Made by a program: the position numbers and the translations under genes
Notes under the pieces: model-generated
Databases searched by the model: none
Told to the model about the DNA's origin: nothing
What the model saw: only the letters and a program-made list of their open reading frames with translations
In this document: piece after piece, positions 7,436 to 14,360 of the stretch
Numbering within the stretch: position 1 is the stretch's first letter
Layout: each line of letters begins with the position of its first letter
Assembly: GCA_002308615.1 (NCBI GenBank)
Contig: DBWC01000030.1
Span: 3,860 to 19,889, forward strand
Length of the DNA stretch: 16,030 bases
Origin: Clostridiales bacterium UBA1248
Lineage (GTDB): Bacteria; Bacillota; Clostridia; Oscillospirales; CAG-272
Reading direction: 5' to 3'

Positions 7436-7496
7436 TGCGTATTCGGGCGCCGGAGGGGGGTGGCGCCGAATGCGATGTTCCGCCAAAGCGGAACAT
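7436..7496. repeat. Two perfect or near-perfect hairpins after the GH36 gene
   Basis: Three bases past the GH36 stop is a perfect nine-pair hairpin, ATGTTCCGC (7475-7483) with GCGGAACAT (7488-7496) around CAAA. Immediately next to it, ATTCGGGCGCC (7441-7451) pairs with GGCGCCGAAT (7462-7471) with one bulged G, and the stem extends outward to about 7438 through a T-G wobble. On the minus strand neither is followed by a T run, so they do not look like terminators. They may mark a REP-like palindromic element or a processing and stability element separating the sigma/anti-sigma/GH36 part from the downstream genes. Confidence 0.55.
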
Positions 7497-7499
7497 AAA

Positions 7500-9530
7500 T
7501 TACAGTCTCTTTATATAAATCAACGCACTTGATTTCGGCTCGGGGAGCGTGACCGTTATTCCTTTCAACAAGTCCGCGCCGGTTTTTACAGTCGTTTTGC
7601 CGCTGTCCGCGTCTTTTAATGCGTATTTTGCGCCTTTTATCGCAAACGGCAGCTTGACCGTGAACGTATCGTTTTCCGCTTCTTCCATACGGAACACCAA
7701 AAGCACGCTTTCATTGATTTCCGGATCGTCGTAGGCGAGCGCCGCCCAGTGCGTTCTGTCCGTGAAGTGACGCCACGGGGTCAGTACGTACATATCCTTT
7801 GTCAAAAGGTGCTTCACGCTCTTCCATTCGTTGTAGTTTTTGCGCATCAGGTCGTAATCAAGCTCTTTGTTGTGCGTGAATTCCTCTCCGTAGTTGTATA
7901 TCGGCAAGTACGACGCGCGCGCCACGTACGGCGAGCTGCCTTTGCCCTTGCTCGCTTCAAGCTGAGTTTCCGTTTCCTTCGTGCTCGATCCGTGGAACGG
8001 TATCCAGCGGCAGAACGTGGACGTCATTGACAGACGTATTGACGACGCCGTGCGGTCAAAGTCGGAGCGCATGAGCGGTATGCCGCGGCGCATTGATTCT
8101 ATATCGTTCCTGCCGCCGCCGGACGCGCACGAGTCAACGAAAGTACATTTGCCGTTTTTGCGGCAATAATCTATTATCCCGTCCCATAACGCGTAGTGAC
8201 CGCAGATGCATTTGTTTTCGGTGATGCCGCTTCTCTTAAGCCCGTACTTCTGCGCTTCCACGCCGTCTTTATACGGCCAGGCGAAGCCGGGATCGCTGTT
8301 GTTGTCCTCGCGGTACATATCGACGCCGTGTTCGCCTAAAAACTTAGTTATGCGTCCGAGCGTCCACGCAAGGCAGTCCGGGTTTCCTAAATCGTTCGTT
8401 CTCGATATCCCGTCGCCTATGCTCCATTCCTCTTTGTAGCCGTAGTTTTTGCACAGTGCCGGAACGTTACAGACGCGCTCCGGCTCAAACCAGACGAGGA
8501 CTTTCATGCCCTCTTTATGGCACGCTGTATTTGACTGCAAAAAGCTGTCGCCGGGCCATTTTTCACGGTCCAGTTCCCACGTTCCTACCGTGATCCACCA
8601 GTTTTCCGGCACGGAATTGTTCTCCGGGTCGTAATACCAGCCCGCGTCAAACCAGCGGAAATCCGGTTTCATATTCTCTTTTATCAGTTTATCAAGCGTC
8701 GGCTTCCAGGTGAAGCTGCGCTCGGATATACTGCCGTCCGAATTCGGCAGGCCCGTGTCGGACGCGAAGCAAGACGTGGAAAACGGCTGCAGCATCGCGC
8801 CGCTCCCGTCCGCTTTGGGCAGATTGTATTTCATAAACCAGGCGCGCCACAGATTGGTCGCGTCCGCGTAGTTTCTGTGTTTGTACGGTAAAAGCACCAC
8901 GAGGCCGGTGCGTATCTTTTCACCCGGCAGAAGTGTCGCGTCAAGCGAAACGTCGGTCTTTGCCTTTACACGCGTAACGTCACCCTCAGCCGAAAACAGC
9001 GTTTCCCACGTGCCCGCCCAGCCGAGCGCGATCATCGTGCCGCCGTTTCCGTGGCAGAGATCGAAATACGGAAAAACTATGTGTGTGGCGCGTCCGCCGA
9101 GCGACAGAAAATATTTGTCGCCGCGACTTAAATCGTGTTCATATCCCGCGTACCAGTTGTCATGGTCGCCGAGGCAGCCGCGCAAAACGGGGTTTTTGCC
9201 CGAAAACTCCATATCGAGCGCGTAAACGTCCGATATCACGCCGGTCGGCTTTTTGCCGGTGTTTTCAAACCACACGGTATATTCGCACTGGCCGTATTCA
9301 AAAACGTATTTCGCTTCCGCCGTCACTTTAAGTCTTTTGTCAACTCGCGCCGTTGTTATGACGCGGAGGTTTTCTTCGCTTTCAATAAAACTGCGGCGCG
9401 CAAAAAGCCCGTCAAAGCCTTTATGCAAAACGCCGTCGTATCTGAACGTAAAGGGATAATTTGACGGATCCTTCAGGTACTTACTGAAAATACGGCGTCC
9501 CGCCGCCGTATTAAGTGATTTCTTGCTCAT
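7500..9530 (-). CDS. GH36-type alpha-galactosidase
   Basis: This 676-residue protein has the GH36 (melibiase) layout: an N-terminal beta-sandwich, then a TIM barrel from about residue 280. Visible motifs are WFDAGWYYD (293-301), GMKVLVWFEPERV (341-353), YREDNN (406-411) with D409 as the likely nucleophile (the family usually has KWDxN), CASGGGRND (468-476) and RSDFD (488-492), the region of the acid/base aspartate. There is no signal peptide, so it is cytoplasmic and probably cleaves alpha-galactosides (or related alpha-linked GalNAc sugars) after uptake. The departures from the canonical KWD and SDNTD motifs leave the exact substrate open. Its ATG lies 20 bases inside the upstream membrane gene, with GGAG upstream, so the two are translationally linked. 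Confidence 0.88.
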   Translation of the reverse strand: MSKKSLNTAAGRRIFSKYLKDPSNYPFTFRYDGVLHKGFDGLFARRSFIESEENLRVITTARVDKRLKVTAEAKYVFEYGQCEYTVWFENTGKKPTGVISDVYALDMEFSGKNPVLRGCLGDHDNWYAGYEHDLSRGDKYFLSLGGRATHIVFPYFDLCHGNGGTMIALGWAGTWETLFSAEGDVTRVKAKTDVSLDATLLPGEKIRTGLVVLLPYKHRNYADATNLWRAWFMKYNLPKADGSGAMLQPFSTSCFASDTGLPNSDGSISERSFTWKPTLDKLIKENMKPDFRWFDAGWYYDPENNSVPENWWITVGTWELDREKWPGDSFLQSNTACHKEGMKVLVWFEPERVCNVPALCKNYGYKEEWSIGDGISRTNDLGNPDCLAWTLGRITKFLGEHGVDMYREDNNSDPGFAWPYKDGVEAQKYGLKRSGITENKCICGHYALWDGIIDYCRKNGKCTFVDSCASGGGRNDIESMRRGIPLMRSDFDRTASSIRLSMTSTFCRWIPFHGSSTKETETQLEASKGKGSSPYVARASYLPIYNYGEEFTHNKELDYDLMRKNYNEWKSVKHLLTKDMYVLTPWRHFTDRTHWAALAYDDPEINESVLLVFRMEEAENDTFTVKLPFAIKGAKYALKDADSGKTTVKTGADLLKGITVTLPEPKSSALIYIKRL

Positions 9531-9963
9531 TGTTGTTCTCCGATTTTTTATTCTTTCTGTTGTTGGAATTATATGACGTTGTAAGAAGTACGACCGATGC
9601 GATAAGAAGTGCTCCCGAGACTGCCCAGAAGAAGATCATACCCCACCAGGTAAGAAGGAAAAATACAGAAATTATTAAAGCGACGCCCGATGCAAACGCA
9701 CATATGACCGCGGCTCTCTGAACGACCAGATAGCCGGATTCTCTGTTGTAATATCTCAGAAGAGCTATAAACGCCAGAACCGTCGTAAGAAAACCGGCGA
9801 AGGCGACGCATGCAAATATTATAAAAATACCGGACAGATCAACGTATGAAGATTTTTCTTTTGCTTTCGCAACAAGGCACAGAACCGCGGTCAAAAGCCA
9901 AAGCAGCGCGTAAATTACGGTCAGTACTTTTGCGATCTCTCCGTTTCTTCTTTTAACTATCAT
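9511..9963 (-). CDS. Four-helix membrane protein of the ECF-sigma operon
   Basis: I do not recognise a named family. The 150-residue protein has a basic start (MIVKRRNGE), four predicted membrane helices at about 12-32, 44-68, 82-104 and 107-128, and a hydrophilic Asn/Lys/Glu-rich tail. Its ATG overlaps the stop of the anti-sigma gene as ATGA, and its 3' end overlaps the GH36 start by 20 bases, so all three are probably made together. The anti-sigma factor has only about four residues beyond its membrane helix; this protein is therefore a reasonable candidate for the signal-receiving partner, which is inference only. It is weakly similar in layout and short motifs to the membrane protein at 6982-7398. 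Confidence 0.78.
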   Translation of the reverse strand: MIVKRRNGEIAKVLTVIYALLWLLTAVLCLVAKAKEKSSYVDLSGIFIIFACVAFAGFLTTVLAFIALLRYYNRESGYLVVQRAAVICAFASGVALIISVFFLLTWWGMIFFWAVSGALLIASVVLLTTSYNSNNRKNKKSENNNEQEIT

Positions 9964-10247
9964 TTTAACGTTTTATATACCGCGTACGCCGCGAGGACCG
10001 CCACAGCCGCGCCGACGGCTAATTCCGTTACGGTGCGGTGACGGCGCAGTCTTCTTGAAATGACCGAAAAATCACCGGTCGGAATAAGTAAGTCTTCTTT
10101 TTGTCTTGCCTTGTATTCGTGCAGATAACGTCTGCACGCGGGGCATACCTCAAGATGCTGACGCAGAGCCTCCTCCGACGACGGCGACAGGCACTTGTCT
10201 TTATACATGGGCAAAAGATCCCTCGCCATTTCACAGTTGATATTCAT
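9960..10247 (-). CDS. Zinc-binding membrane anti-sigma factor (zf-HC2 type)
   Basis: The 95-residue protein has a complete ZAS motif: C5, then H31, C35 and C38 (HLEVCPAC), matching the C-x25-H-x3-C-x2-C pattern of zinc-associated anti-sigma domains. One membrane helix covers about residues 74-91, after a basic stretch (RRLRRHR), which predicts the N-terminal domain in the cytoplasm. Only YKTLK follows the helix, so there is no extracytoplasmic sensor domain. It should bind and silence the ECF sigma factor encoded just upstream, whose 3' end it overlaps by 17 bases. Its stop overlaps the next gene's ATG by four bases. The signal that releases the sigma factor is unknown. Confidence 0.9.
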   Translation of the reverse strand: MNINCEMARDLLPMYKDKCLSPSSEEALRQHLEVCPACRRYLHEYKARQKEDLLIPTGDFSVISRRLRRHRTVTELAVGAAVAVLAAYAVYKTLK

Positions 10248-10737
10248 CTTTTAGAGCCTCCTTCAACATTTTTTTCGCTCTGAAAAATATGACCTTTGCC
10301 GAGTTTTCGCTTATGTCAAGGCTTTTTCCTATATCGGAAAACGACAGCTCCGCATATATGCGCAAAATCACCACGTCGCGGTACTTTTTCGGCAGGGAGG
10401 ACACGGCTTTTTTTACCGCCTCGCCCGTCATCTGCTTTTGTATCACGCGCGCGGGGTCGAATTCTCCGTCGTCACCGTCCGGCACAAGGTCTATGTCCAC
10501 GGTGTGTATCCTGTTTTTGCGCAGATATTTGAAATACGTGTTTTTCGCCACCGCCGCAAGCCACGTGAACATCTCGCACGATCCGTCGTAGCGGTGGAAC
10601 GATTTGAACGCCTGATAAAACGTCTCCTGCGTCATTTCCTCGCACAGAAAAGGATCGGGACACATCTTTGACAAAAAAGCGTAGACCCGCTTGAAATATT
10701 CGTTATAAATATTTTCAAATCCGTTTTCTTTTTTCAT
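10231..10737 (-). CDS. ECF-family RNA polymerase sigma factor
   Basis: The 168-residue protein has the two-domain ECF layout. Region 2 (about 8-77) includes NIYNEYFKRVYAFL and the -10-recognition part with EEMTQETFYQAF and FTWLAAVAKN. An acidic linker follows, then region 4 (about 105-163) with SLPKKYRDVVILRIY and the helix-turn-helix ELSFSDIGKSLDISENSAK. It directs RNA polymerase to a specific promoter set and is paired with the overlapping anti-sigma gene. The ATG at 10737 has no good Shine-Dalgarno sequence; it follows the pth stop by 33 bases in the same frame, with no other start codon between. Translation may be by reinitiation after pth or from a leaderless transcript. Its regulon is not visible, but the glycosidase genes behind it are the obvious candidates. 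Confidence 0.92.
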   Translation of the reverse strand: MKKENGFENIYNEYFKRVYAFLSKMCPDPFLCEEMTQETFYQAFKSFHRYDGSCEMFTWLAAVAKNTYFKYLRKNRIHTVDIDLVPDGDDGEFDPARVIQKQMTGEAVKKAVSSLPKKYRDVVILRIYAELSFSDIGKSLDISENSAKVIFFRAKKMLKEALKDEYQL

Positions 10738-10770
10738 AGTTAATACCGAAACGACCGCCCCGGTTACAGG

Positions 10771-11355
10771 TCAGTTATATTTCATCATCGCGCGGTCTAT
10801 ATCGCCGCCTATTATGAGATGCGCTGCGTCGTATACGTCGGCAAACATACCCTGAAGCGCCTCAACTTCCTTTTTTGTAAAGTCGGATAAGACGTAGTCC
10901 TTTAAATCCTGCATCTCAGCTTTATCTCCGACGCCTAACTTTATGCGCGGGAATTCCTCCGTGCCGAGCTGCTCTATTATGCTGCCCACGCCCTTTTGCC
11001 CGGCGGACGATCCTTTGCGCTTAATGCGCATCTGACCGACCTCGAAATTTATATCGTCGCAGACGACTAAGATATCAGACGGCGCTATGTCATACGATCT
11101 TGCAAAGCCTTTTACGGCGATGCCGGACAGGTTCATATAAGTCTGCGGCAGAACGACAAGACCGCGTTTGCCGCCGAGCTTTATCTCGCCGTATAACGAA
11201 TCGAACTTTGCGCGTTTAATGCGCACCTCTTTATTCTTTTGCAGCCAGCTTGCAAATATAAAGCCCGCGTTGTGCCTCGTATGCACGTACTCCTTGCCGG
11301 GATTGCCTAAGCATACGAGCAGAAAAGAATAATCAGTTTTTTTTGAAAAACACAT
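10771..11355 (-). CDS. pth: Peptidyl-tRNA hydrolase
   Basis: This 194-residue protein is a bacterial-type Pth, the cytoplasmic esterase that releases tRNA from prematurely dropped peptidyl-tRNA. Visible motifs are LGNPGKEY (N18), TRHNAGF with catalytic H28, TYMNLSG (N75), VVCDDIN (D100) and the FPRIKLGVGD strand. The usual GGHNG loop, whose Asn contacts substrate in E. coli Pth (N114), is replaced by GQKG (Q120, K121); the rest of the fold is intact, so the protein is probably functional. The ATG at 11355 follows AGAGGGTG at suitable spacing. It lies divergent to the NfeD-like gene with 49 bases between and upstream of the ECF sigma gene, so sigma expression may partly depend on pth transcription. 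Confidence 0.95.
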   Translation of the reverse strand: MCFSKKTDYSFLLVCLGNPGKEYVHTRHNAGFIFASWLQKNKEVRIKRAKFDSLYGEIKLGGKRGLVVLPQTYMNLSGIAVKGFARSYDIAPSDILVVCDDINFEVGQMRIKRKGSSAGQKGVGSIIEQLGTEEFPRIKLGVGDKAEMQDLKDYVLSDFTKKEVEALQGMFADVYDAAHLIIGGDIDRAMMKYN

Positions 11356-11404
11356 GAATACACCCTCTTAAAAAGGAAATAATAGGGAAAAAAAGGAGGC
11401 TTAT

Positions 11405-11812
11405 ATGACGCTTTTTGATTTTATGCCGACGCTTTGGATAATACTTGCGTTTTTGTTTTTTGCCGTTTATTTTTTGTCCGGCATGCGCCTGTTTTTAACG
11501 GGCTGCGGCGCCGCGCTCCTTGCGTTGTGTCCCGCTCTGACGGGCGCCGGGATATTTATACAGACGGTGCTGTTTTTTGCTTATATCGGCGGCGTTTACT
11601 GCGCGTGCCTTTTGAAAAGCAAGTGTATCAGGTCTTTCGTCCGCCGTGAAGCGATAGCTTTGACCGCGATCGACCGGCGCGGCGGTTATATACTCTATAA
11701 AGGGCGCGTGTGCCGCGCGTATCCGAAAAGCCGCTTCCACAAATACCGCCTGGGAGACGTGCTTTACGTTAAGGAGCTTTCAAACGGTTCGCTCCGCGCC
11801 TGCCGTATCTGA
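11405..11812 (+). CDS. Short NfeD-like membrane protein
   Basis: The 135-residue protein has two hydrophobic stretches (about 9-26 and 29-68, the latter probably two helices), then a basic segment and a small beta-rich C-terminal domain (about 85-135). The pattern GGYILYKGRVCRAYP...YRLGDVLYVKELSNGSLRA fits the OB-fold of NfeD-family proteins of the short type without a ClpP-like protease domain. Those proteins partner with membrane stomatin/flotillin-like proteins in other bacteria; no partner is encoded here. A strong AAGGAGG lies 5 bases before the ATG. Its last 49 bases overlap the tail of the convergent gene on the minus strand. No convincing promoter was found in the 49-base gap to pth. 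Confidence 0.7.
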   Translation: MTLFDFMPTLWIILAFLFFAVYFLSGMRLFLTGCGAALLALCPALTGAGIFIQTVLFFAYIGGVYCACLLKSKCIRSFVRREAIALTAIDRRGGYILYKGRVCRAYPKSRFHKYRLGDVLYVKELSNGSLRACRI

Positions 11813-12273
11813 TCCTTTACGGCTTTGAAAAACGCGTCGTCCGGCGCAAAATACAGCGCAAAGCTCGTGTCCGTTTCATAAAACAGGACCGCGCTTTTCC
11901 TTTTGGAGGAGCCGCAAAGACAGTAAAAACGTCTTTTCGGCTTTCCTTTTTCTTTCATAAACGCTTTTGCGTCCTTGCAGACCATGACGGACGAGGCGAA
12001 ATCGAGATCAAGATCGTATACGCACCGCCGGTGTTTTCCGATAACGCGGTAAACGCTGAGCACGCCGCCGTCGAGCCCGTACTCGTACGACGGAAGTATA
12101 TATACGGTAAATACCTGTACCGATAAAAAGACTAGCGCGGACGACAATACGTAAAGCACGCTTTTTTGAATCTCAAAGCCGAGTATCGCCGCCGCCGTCG
12201 CGGCCGCAAGCAGTATAAAGCACAGCGCCGCGTATTTTCCCGCCTTCTTAGGAGGTCTGTAATACGTTCTCAT
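11764..12273 (-). CDS. Membrane protein with PH-like C-terminal domain, unknown function
   Basis: The 169-residue protein begins with a basic segment (RPPKKAGK) and two membrane helices (about 13-34 and 38-59), followed by a soluble beta-rich domain with YEYGLDGGVLSVYRVIGKHRR. This pattern resembles small clostridial membrane proteins with a bacterial PH-like domain (DUF6106-like). The function is unknown. It is the last gene of the six-gene operon, one base behind the rlmH stop (TGATATG). Its 3' end overlaps the convergent NfeD-like gene by 49 bases and no terminator is visible between them, so the two transcripts may interfere. Confidence 0.72.
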   Translation of the reverse strand: MRTYYRPPKKAGKYAALCFILLAAATAAAILGFEIQKSVLYVLSSALVFLSVQVFTVYILPSYEYGLDGGVLSVYRVIGKHRRCVYDLDLDFASSVMVCKDAKAFMKEKGKPKRRFYCLCGSSKRKSAVLFYETDTSFALYFAPDDAFFKAVKDQIRQARSEPFESSLT

Positions 12274-12274
12274 A

Positions 12275-12742
12275 TCATTTATGATAGCTTTTGCCGGCGT
12301 TTATAGAAAACGCTCTGTATATCTGTTCCGCCAAAATAACGCGCATAAGCCTGTGCGGAAACGTCATTTTTGATATTGAAAGACGAAGATCGGAGGCGGC
12401 TTTTACCTGTTCGGAAAGCCCGTGCGAGCTTCCGATTATAAAAGTCACATCTTTTTCTGCGTTTTCTATCACCGCCGCAAGCTCCTCGCTTGAAAGCTGT
12501 TTTCCCTCTACGCACAGAGCTATTTTACAGGAACGCTCCGGGATCGCGGACAGTATCTTTTTGCCCTCCGCTTCAAGCGCGGCGTTTATTTCACTGTCCG
12601 ACGGCGACTGCGGGAGCTTTTCTTCTTTTATCTCCGTGTTCTTTACGCGGCAGAAGCGGCAAAGCCGCTTTTCGTATTCCTTAACGGCTTTCGCATAGTA
12701 TTCTTCTTTCAGATCGCCTACGTGTATTATATTTACGTTCAT
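12275..12742 (-). CDS. rlmH: 23S rRNA (pseudouridine1915-N3)-methyltransferase RlmH
   Basis: The 155-residue SPOUT-fold protein methylates pseudouridine 1915 in helix 69 of 23S rRNA on assembled 70S ribosomes using S-adenosylmethionine. It matches RlmH in length and along its whole sequence. The N-terminus is MNVNIIHVGDLKEEYYAKAVKEY, and the cofactor-knot region has LCVEGKQLSSEELA and FIIGSSHGLS (the more usual form is IGGSLGLS or IGGADGHS). ISKMTFPHRLMRVILAEQIYRA and the C-terminal SYHK tail, which closes the active site, complete it. Its ATG overlaps the walJ stop by four bases. The walJ-rlmH neighbourhood is common in Firmicutes. Confidence 0.96.
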   Translation of the reverse strand: MNVNIIHVGDLKEEYYAKAVKEYEKRLCRFCRVKNTEIKEEKLPQSPSDSEINAALEAEGKKILSAIPERSCKIALCVEGKQLSSEELAAVIENAEKDVTFIIGSSHGLSEQVKAASDLRLSISKMTFPHRLMRVILAEQIYRAFSINAGKSYHK

Positions 12743-13500
12743 ATCAGTTTCGTTATCCCGTATCTGTCCGCCGGCTCGACGCTCATGTTAATCAGTCCGT
12801 AACGCTTTATCGCGGATAAAGCGGAGGAGAACGCAAGCTCCGGCGTGTTGTTTTCAGGCGAAATATGCGCTAAAAGCACGCGGCGCGTGCCGCCCTTGTA
12901 AAGATACGGCAAAAATTCCGCGCTCTGCGAATTTGACAGATGACCTTTTTCCGACGATATGCGGTATTTGACGTCGGCGGGATAGCCGCCGTGTTTAAGC
13001 ATATCCTCGTCGTAATTCGATTCGAGTATCACGGCAGAACAGCCGTCAAGCGCGGACGCCATTTCGCCGCTTATGTATCCCGTGTCGGTCATGGTGCCGA
13101 GCTTTATCCCGCTTTCATGCCCGATCACGTATCCTACGCTGCATTTGCTGTCGTGACTCGTCGCAAAGCTTTTTACCGTAAACGCGCCGAGCTTTACCGT
13201 GTAAATGCGTTCGTGCACCGTAACGTTTGAAAATTTTATTTCCGGCGCGGACTGCAGGGTCGCGTGTATCATAGGACTGCTCTTTTTGCAGAAGCCGTTT
13301 AAACCGTCGATATGATCGCCGTGCTCGTGAGTTATGAACACGGCTGAAATATCGCAGGGCGAAACGCCGAGCGAACACAGCGCGGCGATTATCCTTTTGC
13401 CGCTTCCCCCGGCGTCTATCAGAAACGAAGTCTCCCCGTCGGAAAAATAACTGCTGTTTCCTTTTGACGATGAGAAAAGCGTGTATGACGTGACAGCCAT
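12739..13500 (-). CDS. walJ: WalJ/YycJ-type metallo-beta-lactamase-fold hydrolase
   Basis: The 253-residue protein has the metallo-beta-lactamase fold of the YycJ/WalJ group. FSSSKGNSSYF and LIDAGGSGKRI lie near the N-terminus, the metal motif THEHGDHIDGL is at about 55-65, SHDSKCSVGYVIG and TMTDTGY follow, and AHIS is near the C-terminus. These proteins are cytoplasmic and probably act as nucleases; in Bacillus-type Firmicutes the gene belongs to the walRK region and has been linked to coordination of cell wall and DNA metabolism. Here the walRK genes are absent, but rlmH follows as it does in many Firmicutes. Its ATG overlaps the previous stop as TAATG and its own stop overlaps rlmH by four bases. 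Confidence 0.9.
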   Translation of the reverse strand: MAVTSYTLFSSSKGNSSYFSDGETSFLIDAGGSGKRIIAALCSLGVSPCDISAVFITHEHGDHIDGLNGFCKKSSPMIHATLQSAPEIKFSNVTVHERIYTVKLGAFTVKSFATSHDSKCSVGYVIGHESGIKLGTMTDTGYISGEMASALDGCSAVILESNYDEDMLKHGGYPADVKYRISSEKGHLSNSQSAEFLPYLYKGGTRRVLLAHISPENNTPELAFSSALSAIKRYGLINMSVEPADRYGITKLI

Positions 13501-13883
13501 TATCCGAACAACCCCTTTATCCTGTCGAATATATCAAAGTAAAGATCGAGCAAGTCGAGGCTGAAAACGAACGCGAGAGGGATGAACACGTTCATCAGCT
13601 TCTTTGCCGTTTTTTTGTTTTTGTTTATTTTATCCGCAAGCTTTACGCGCTCCTCGTATGAGAGCGTGAAATCGAGCGTGTCCGTCGTAACCGGCCTGCC
13701 GTCAAAGCCGCGGTTAAGTATTATTATCGTTATGAGCAGGGCTCCGACCGCCGCGCCGAGAACGAGTATGCATACGGGCCTTTCCGGAAAATAGGTGCGC
13801 TCAAAGTATAAAAGAAGCTGATAAACCGCTTCAAACCCGGCAAACAGCCCGAGGAGCAAAAGGAATCTCTGCCACGCCTTCAA
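13500..13883 (-). CDS. Small membrane protein, unknown function
   Basis: I do not recognise a family. The 127-residue protein has three predicted membrane helices at about 6-26, 37-57 and 97-117. Between the second and third lies a polar, lysine-rich stretch (SYEERVKLADKINKNKK). A short amphipathic tail (DIFDRIKGLFG) ends it. It overlaps pncC by four bases upstream and walJ by one base downstream, so it is a genuine member of the housekeeping operon. Nothing in the sequence points to a catalytic role. Confidence 0.75.
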   Translation of the reverse strand: MKAWQRFLLLLGLFAGFEAVYQLLLYFERTYFPERPVCILVLGAAVGALLITIIILNRGFDGRPVTTDTLDFTLSYEERVKLADKINKNKKTAKKLMNVFIPLAFVFSLDLLDLYFDIFDRIKGLFG

Positions 13884-14359
13884 AATCCGTCCGCCTCACA
13901 TTCGGTGATATAAGCGGCAAACGACGTCACAAGCGTCCGTATCTCGTCTCTCGTCTTTCCCGGATAGTAAAGACGGTACGCGGACGTCTTTCCTCTTACC
14001 GATACGCCGACGAAAACCGTGCCGACCGGGTTTGCATCCGTTCCGCCGCCGGGACCGGCGTAGCCCGTAGCGGAAACGCCTATGTCGGCGCCGAACACGC
14101 GGCGCGCGCCCTCCGCCATTTCGGCGGCGCATCTGTCGCTGACCTCGCTCACCTCTTCTATCGTATCGGGTAAAACGCCTATGACGGATATTTTTATATC
14201 GTTTGAATAAGTCACGGCTCCGCCGTGAAAGACGGCGGAGGCGCCGGGAACGTCCGTTATGCTTTTGCACATAAGTCCGCCCGTACAGCTTTCCGCAAAC
14301 GTTACCGTAAGACCTTTGCTTTGAAGGATATCTACGGCTTTTTTAAAAACGTGTTCCAT
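13880..14359 (-). CDS. pncC: Nicotinamide-nucleotide amidase (CinA C-terminal domain, stand-alone)
   Basis: The 159-residue protein is the stand-alone form of the CinA C-terminal domain. It hydrolyses nicotinamide mononucleotide to nicotinate mononucleotide and ammonia in the pyridine nucleotide cycle. The motif FAESCTGG (residues 20-27) contains the catalytic serine, GGAVTYSN (46-53) follows, and SATGYAGPGGGTDANPVGTVFVG (about 95-117) carries the conserved glycine-rich loop. There is no N-terminal MoCF-like domain, so it is not full-length CinA. It starts one base after the stop of the transglutaminase-like gene (TGATATG) and overlaps the next gene by four bases. Confidence 0.92.
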   Translation of the reverse strand: MEHVFKKAVDILQSKGLTVTFAESCTGGLMCKSITDVPGASAVFHGGAVTYSNDIKISVIGVLPDTIEEVSEVSDRCAAEMAEGARRVFGADIGVSATGYAGPGGGTDANPVGTVFVGVSVRGKTSAYRLYYPGKTRDEIRTLVTSFAAYITECEADGF

Positions 14360-14360
14360 A

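Noticed and set aside
11356..11404. Promoters in the divergent pth/NfeD-like gap
   Set aside because: TTGAAA at 11343 lacks a good -10 at 16-18 bases, and the minus-strand TATTAT lacks a -35. Neither was convincing enough to list.
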